Origin: Jimgerdemannia flammicorona
Lineage: Eukaryota > Mucoromycota > Endogonomycetes > Endogonales > Endogonaceae
DNA: 24,203 nucleotides
Reading direction: 5' to 3'
NCBI GenBank assembly: GCA_003990745.1
Contig: RBNI01001127.1
Location: forward strand, 1-24,203
Part shown: positions 19,171 to 24,203 of the stretch, one piece after another
Numbering within the stretch: the stretch's first letter is position 1
Layout of the letters: each line of letters starts with the position of its first letter
Program-made: the position numbers and the translations under genes
Notes under the pieces: model-generated
What the model was told of the DNA's origin: nothing
Databases searched by the model: none
Seen by the model: only the letters and a program-made list of their open reading frames with translations

Positions 19171-19837
19171 GGAGAAGAATTGATACCTCAGCAATGACAA
19201 CAACTAGTAGAACTTCTCAAAAAATATCAAGATATCTTCACTACAGACTATGGCAACCTGCCATACAACCCATCATAATACCACAGCATAAATATAGGAA
19301 ATGCAACACCCATTTGACAGAAACTCTATAGAATACTCCATCACTTGAAAACATTCAAAAAAGAGCACATTCAAGAACAGACAATAGAGTTATCTGACCC
19401 TCTACCAGCCCCTAGGCCAGCCCTATACTTATTGTACCAAAGAAAGGAGGATGGAGACTCTGTGTAGATTACAGAAAACTCAATTCAGTCGCTGAAAATG
19501 ATCCCTATCCTTTGCCCAAAATCGATGATCTTTTGGATCAGTTACAAGATGCCAGATACTTCAGCAGTATGGACCTTTTTGCAGAATTTCATGAGATCCC
19601 CATGGACTCCAAAGACATTCAAAAGACAGCCTTCCTTGCTCTAGAAAAACTGTTTGAATATATCTGAATGCTCTTTGGACTTTGTAATACACCCTCACCT
19701 TTCAGAGGATGATGAATTCAGTCTATTCCCCTTTGATCTACTACTGTCTGATTGTATTCATATATGATTCCAACATCTATTCAGCAAATTTTGAAGAACA
19801 CCTACACCACCTAGAGGAATTCTTCAAGCTTACCTGC
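19171..19837 (+). pseudogene. Ty3/gypsy RT N-terminal part, cut off in the thumb
   Basis: Starts with LVELLKKYQDIFTTDYGNLP (~19200). After frameshifts comes SPILIVPKKGGWRLCVDYRK (~19419-19475), then PLPKIDDLLDQL, YFSSMDLF (palm Asp motif, ~19558), KTAFLALEKLFEYI*MLFGLCNTPS (~19624-19690), and a degraded catalytic box FIYDSNIYS (~19755-19780), where families have Y-x-DD. It ends EEHLHHLEEFFKLTCKNQ at ~19837 and changes abruptly to copia. The missing C-terminal part begins at 8848 on the minus strand (VNIKKSYF...). At least two frameshifts and several stops are present, and the second Asp of the catalytic pair reads as Ser. Confidence 0.88.
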
Positions 19838-21830
19838 AAGAACCAAGCTAGCTGTAATTATCATTATTTAAGCCATCTCTACTATTATTCAATTAAAGCA
19901 TTCTACTATAATATTCTACTAAGGTGTATAGAGAGCTATTATAGAGTATTAGATACTATACTTCTTCAAGAAGTATCTGAAGGCATTATTGATATATTTC
20001 TTATAATTAGCTAAGCATAGGGTCTGTATCTTATATTCTATTTTGTTCTCTATAGTTGTTTTGAATTCTTAGAATTTTTTAAATATCTCATTCTTCAATA
20101 TAAAAAAGTATATATAGGCTTTATAAGTATAATCATTAATGAAGATAATAAAGTATCTCTTTCTAGAGTATATTGAAGTTTACATAGAGTTATAGATATC
20201 TGTATATATTAGGTTGAAAATACTGATTACTCACTTTATCCATTTCTAAAATGATCACTAGAAAGCCTTATTTGCTATATATCTATCACAAAAGAAGTTC
20301 AGAGATATACAGTCTAGTAATTATATTACTGAACTACTCCTTATTATCTGTTCTAAGCTTATCTCACTGATGTATTCTAAGTATTCATATAATATATGCC
20401 AGAGATCCTCTCTGGTCTAGTTATAGAATATATAGATGAAATATCACTTAGTATACTACAATTACATATAGGTTTCCCTTTTTGATATATATATATATTA
20501 ACTCTTTATTATTTTTTAGATTGATTACCATCATATCATTCAGATATATATTTACTCCTTTGTTTTCTTGAGCCATTATCTGTCCAAGGTTCTTACTTAT
20601 ATCTAATATATACAATATATCCACAAAGATACTTGAAGGTTTGTCAATGTTTTTATATAGGTGTATACTGATATTACCTTTGTTTTGAGTATAGATAATA
20701 TTATTATTACTCTGTTTGATAGATACAGAGTGCTCAAACTTCTCATATGTAGAGAACTATATATAGTATACTATTATATACTATGTTGTACTGAAATCCA
20801 TAAGTCAGACTCCTTTGCTATATATATATATAAGTACTTGGCATATATCTTTTATTAGTACTGGTACTATTGGTATTAGCATTATTATTTTTTACTATTT
20901 GAAAAATATTTTCCAAATTCACTCCTATCTCTCTCTCTATATGTGAATAGATTACTATCTCTAAACAGAATAGACCTCTATTACTGTTATTATTGGTATT
21001 TACCATATTTACCTGATGTTTTTTTTGACTGTTCTTTTTCTTCTTCATATAGTTACAGTCTTACTTATAGTATCCATGCTTATTATAGTAAAAGTATTTA
21101 TCATTGAATTTGGCTCATTGATTGTCATACTGATCATCATACTGCTGGCTTTGCCCTCATCCTTTATCTTACTTGCCTTTGGCTTATCCATATGCTCCAT
21201 AGAATACTTTCTCATCATCTTCATTGTTATTATTCCTCAGACTCAATTTCTCATTTATAAGACTTATAATAATATACTTATAGTTTAATAACTTACCAGA
21301 TTTCCTCATAGTAGTGACAACCATATTGTATACCTTAGGAAGACTTCATATAAGAGTCAGAACCTTGTCTTTATTCTTGATAATATCTACTGATATAGAT
21401 GTAAGAGAGTTCACTTAATTTATGAGATCATTAACTCATTCAGTATAGTCCTAGATACTCTCTTTGAACTTTATTCAGAGATTAAACAGTTGTATCTTAA
21501 GATAGAATCTGTTTGATACAGATGCCTATTAGTAGTGATTATATAAGATCTCTCAGACTTTATTTGCTATTATAGTATTGATGATAAGTTTCATTTATAT
21601 ATTTGAAAGAATGAATATAATCTCTCTTAGTGGTCTGTGATTCTTCACAATATCATATTTCATTATTTGTATCTGTAGCTTCTAGTAGTTCTCCAAACTA
21701 CATTTCTCTCAGAGATTTTTTATATAGTATATCTATATGACATAATTCTTACCATCAAAGACAGTGATCATTCTCTTTACTATTATTATTGGTAATACTG
21801 CAAAAATGATCATAGTTGTGATCATCATAA
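19838..21830 (-). pseudogene. Ty1/copia Gag, protease region and integrase core (5' part of split element)
   Basis: The minus-strand reading gives a copia Gag: FDGKNYVIWIYYIKNL (~21755-21705), SLPKVYNMVVTT (~21345-21310), EKLSLRNNN (~21250), and a decayed zinc knuckle FYYNKHGYYK.DC (~21095-21050) followed by KKKKNSQKKHQ (~21040-21010). A short protease region (~20830-20300) is too damaged to define. The integrase core follows: YTDIC (~20200), RYFIIFINDYTYKAYIYF (~20157-20104), KKYINNAFRYFLKKY (~19960-20000) and a TPQQNG-like YTLVEYYSRM (~19900). The frame is cut at ~19838 beside gypsy RT and continues at ~9057 on the plus strand (DKVVNTVVYIQN). It is heavily TA-rich and stop-ridden. Confidence 0.78.
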
Positions 21831-21896
21831 TAGGTATACTTATATCACTAATATCTATTTTGAATTCTATTCTACTTAAACTACTTGGAACTGGTA

Positions 21897-22130
21897 TACT
21901 TCTACCATATATTAGTTGATATTATATAATATAATTTAGCATATATATTAGAGAAGTATCTTTGATATTATTTACTTTTGCTGGTGAGACTTATAATCTT
22001 TTATTATAGAATACTTAGAGAGAGAAGTATTGTTTATTAATACTAGTAAGTTATACTTTTATGCATCAAGATTGATGATATTTATATGATAATATAGTTA
22101 GACAATATTACTATATATCATATTACTATA
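21897..22130 (-). repeat. Probable copia 5' LTR remnant and primer-binding site
   Basis: Minus-strand TGGTAGAAGTA (plus-strand 21897-21907) precedes Gag and resembles copia primer-binding sites that start TGGTA. The sequence beyond it, to about 22130, separates Gag from the older gypsy RNase H, so it should be the LTR. The LTR start is not resolved, and no 3' LTR survives in the window for comparison. Confidence 0.4.
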
Positions 22131-23032
22131 TAACTAAGATATTTCAATACTAAAAATGTACTTGATCTCAATATCAAAGAGTACAAGAATTTGTATTTAT
22201 TATACTTATCTTTCTATAAGAATTAGCTATATCTAAATATATCAGAGATTTTGATGGTCTATCTGTAAGATAGACTTCTTGCTAAGAAGAAAATATTACT
22301 AGATTTATAGTAATCAGATGATACTGAGAAGCTCTTTATCTTGTATAGTATAGTTCTTTTTATAATTATTTAGTTTCTGAGATAGATATATAACTGGGTA
22401 TTTATATTAAGTTAGAATAGCTCTAATAGTAATATTTGAAGCATCTATATTAATTATAAAGAGTCTTGTAGAATCAAAACTAATCAGGATTAATATATCA
22501 GTAAGTATTCTCTTAAGAGTATTTATAGCTATGTTATATTCTTCTATTCATTCTTATTTAATATTGATTCTATTCTTAAAAAGACTTATAAGTAGAGAGA
22601 AAATTATGGAGAATTCTTAGCTAAATATTTAATAGTAATTAGCTAGTTTATTGAATTTGTATAGAGACTTGAGAGTCTTAATATTAACTAGTTATAGATT
22701 GCTTCAGTGTTCCTTGGGTTAAAAATAATACTATATATTTACAATATTTTTTTTCTTTAATGAGTCCATATTTATAGAGTATGTTGAAGACTATTATAAG
22801 TATATTAGTAAACAGTATTATTTATACTATATATATACTAAGATATCATCCAGATATATCAGAATGAATTCTCTGAGATATTTTTGAAAAATATCATTTA
22901 TTAATATCTAGAAGATTACTGATATATTGATGAGATCAAAAGGCATTACATAGAATTTATAGTATCTAAATCTTATTTGAAATACTATCTTCAGAATATA
23001 TTCTTTTTTGATATTATTTTAGTGATATATAT
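22130..23032 (-). pseudogene. Older Ty3/gypsy RT and RNase H, interrupted on both sides
   Basis: Minus-strand reading: YH*NNIKKEYIL (~23015), FRYYKFYVMPF (~22985-22955), an intact catalytic box LIYLDDILVYI (YLDD at about 22842-22856), then RNase H with FIINIDASNITIRAIL (~22460-22415), PVIYLSQKLNNYKKNYTIQDKELLSII (~22380-22300) and ITDHQNL.YI (~22265). These are standard gypsy RT and RNase H motifs, but the sequence is much more TA-rich than the dUTPase-bearing gypsy and is a different element. It is cut at 23033 by an LTR insertion and near 22130 by the copia 5' end. It is the oldest layer of the nest. Confidence 0.8.
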
Positions 23033-24040
23033 TGTAACAAACAACAGAATTGCATCACCAAAATCATAAATTAGCTATATACTATATCTAGTATACTAAG
23101 CAACCAAGACTACTTTACTGTGCCAACTCATATATTTAGCCAGAGATACCAGAAACAGTATATTTACCTGTACCCTCAAGGTACACTATACTCTTAAGGA
23201 ATACTTGCCATAGTTAGCAATCTATAGTTAGCAACATAGTAATCCATAGCAACTACAACTATATAAAATACCCCAGTGATAAGAGTGAATAAACCTCGGT
23301 TCCAAAATACAAAGTAAAAGACAAGTCTGTCTACTATACTTCAAGAGATATGCCTGCCAAAAGCCACCTGATCCAGAAAGGATTGCAATACTTAGGAGAA
23401 ATACCTGCTCTATAGCCACTACTAGGAGATTGTGAGTTTTGCCCCTTTCCCACTCTGGTCCACTTTCCAATATATAGAACAAGTCCATTTTGGTTCACTT
23501 GCCAGATAAGCCTGAAGATTTCTGCCTTTTCTGCCACTAAGAGAAAGCCACCTTGCTCAAGCCAGTTTCTGACACAACTTCACAGTGAATCCATTTGTAC
23601 AAATGAAGCCAGTCTTTGATGCAACTTTGCCAAGAGACCCTTTCCCAAAGCCACCAGTTATATTTCCCAGTTGAAGCTGGTGATTCAGGAAGAATCTGTA
23701 TCATCTGCCATTTTTGAGTTATTTGCTGCATTACCAGAAGAACTCCACTGATTCAGGAAAAATCCACATCATCTGTATCATCCGAGTTATCCAAACTATC
23801 CATGCCACCCGAGTAATATTCCCAGAGAGCCCGCCAATTCAGGAAGAATCTGCAATATCCAAGTTATTCGTTGTTCCCCATGAGCCCGAGTTATTGAGTT
23901 ATCTGCTGCCAGTATAATTCCCAGTGAACCATCTCAGGAAGAATCGGTGCCACCCCCTATTCCTAGTAAAGCCATGCCAAATCAAGTCATCTGCCAGAAA
24001 TCACATACTTTTGGAGATCATCATGCTACACACGAAGCTC
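23033..24040 (+). repeat. Gypsy LTR of a divergent subfamily (solo or truncated)
   Basis: Starts TGTAACAAACAACAG at 23033, directly inside the older gypsy RT. From ~23260 it aligns with the 13500-14635 LTR (TATAAAATACCCCAG, GAGTGAATAAACCTC, GGATTGCAATACTTAGGAG, CTTGCCAGATAAGCCTGAAG). Its U3 (23033-23260) lacks the 19-bp tandem array, and ~23550-23760 contains extra sequence. It is cut at ~24040 by a LINE poly(A) tail, so the last ~300 bases are missing or lie beyond the window. Confidence 0.78.
23272..23280 (+). promoter_or_regulatory. TATA box of the third LTR
   Basis: TATAAAATA followed by CCCCAG and GAGTGAATAAACCTC, as in the other two LTRs. Confidence 0.55.
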
Positions 24041-24203
24041 TTTTTTTTTTTTTTTTTTATTTTATAGTCACTTGGACTCCATCCTTTATTAACACCGTCT
24101 ATGATTTAGTTTACAACATCACCACCCACTACCCAATCCCCACAGGGGGGCTCCCCTCCCCCTCTTTACGAATAAAGATCACTCTATCCCCCACTACGCC
24201 AAC
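24041..24203 (-). mobile_element. LINE-like 3' end with poly(A) tail, runs off the right edge
   Basis: An 18-base T-run (24041-24058) plus ATTTTAT and TATAGTCACTTGGACTC mark the poly(A) end of a minus-strand element inserted in the LTR. The following C-rich sequence ends CACTACGCCAAC and corresponds to bases ~8-42 at the left edge of the window. It is the best-preserved 3' terminus of this family in the window. Confidence 0.75.

Noticed and set aside
21016..21288. Plus-strand hydrophobic ORF resembling a membrane protein
   Set aside because: Antisense to copia Gag; Ile/Leu-rich composition comes from AT-rich sequence.

Overview
The window looks like a transposon graveyard from a repeat-rich eukaryotic nuclear genome, most probably a filamentous fungus. 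The fungal call is an inference from the mixture of Ty1/copia, Ty3/gypsy, tyrosine-recombinase and poly(A)-tailed elements, the strong TpA excess, the CpG shortage and the stop-riddled reading frames. I cannot place the lineage. I see no intact host protein gene, tRNA, rRNA or CRISPR array. Nearly every base belongs to a mobile element, and almost all coding sequence is broken.

Layout: 1-~1635 is a minus-strand poly(A)-type (LINE-like) element with an unrecognised ORF. ~1640-3540 is the 3' part of a minus-strand copia element (integrase C-terminus, RT, RNase H). 3540-5224 is the left end of a tyrosine-recombinase (YR) retrotransposon of Ngaro/PAT type (terminal repeat A1, Gag with CCHC). 5225-8848 is the 3' part of a minus-strand gypsy element (3' LTR, integrase, RNase H, RT C-terminus), with a U6 snRNA retrocopy at 7107-7231. 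8849-~9050 is a LINE 3' tail. ~9057-9325 is a plus-strand copia integrase fragment. 9331-13495 is the rest of the YR element on the minus strand (B2, A2, B1, recombinase, RNase H, RT), with a foldback element at 11183-11775. 13500-19837 is the 5' part of a plus-strand gypsy element (5' LTR, Gag, protease, dUTPase, RT N-terminus). ~19838-22130 is copia integrase, Gag and 5' LTR, minus strand. ~22130-23032 is an older minus-strand gypsy RT/RNase H. 23033-24040 is a gypsy LTR of a divergent subfamily, and 24041-24203 is another LINE 3' end.

These pieces fit together as one nested structure. The three copia pieces read as one element; the two YR pieces make one element with A1-ORFs-B1-A2-B2 order; the two gypsy halves make one element that breaks and resumes inside the RT thumb. 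The inferred history is: an old gypsy was hit by copia; copia was hit by the YR element; the YR element was hit by the dUTPase-bearing gypsy between Gag and RT and by a foldback element between RNase H and recombinase; then a block of about 11 kb (~9057-19837) inverted, with breakpoints in gypsy RT and copia integrase. A LINE 3' end sits at one inversion junction only. The gypsy target-site duplication survives as CTAT at 5221-5224 and, inverted, ATAG at 13496-13499.

The most notable contents are the Ty3/gypsy element that carries all five motifs of a trimeric dUTPase between protease and RT, the full-length U6 retrocopy with a perfect 16-bp target-site duplication, and the reconstructable inversion. 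All domain calls come from reading translations by eye; no database search was possible.
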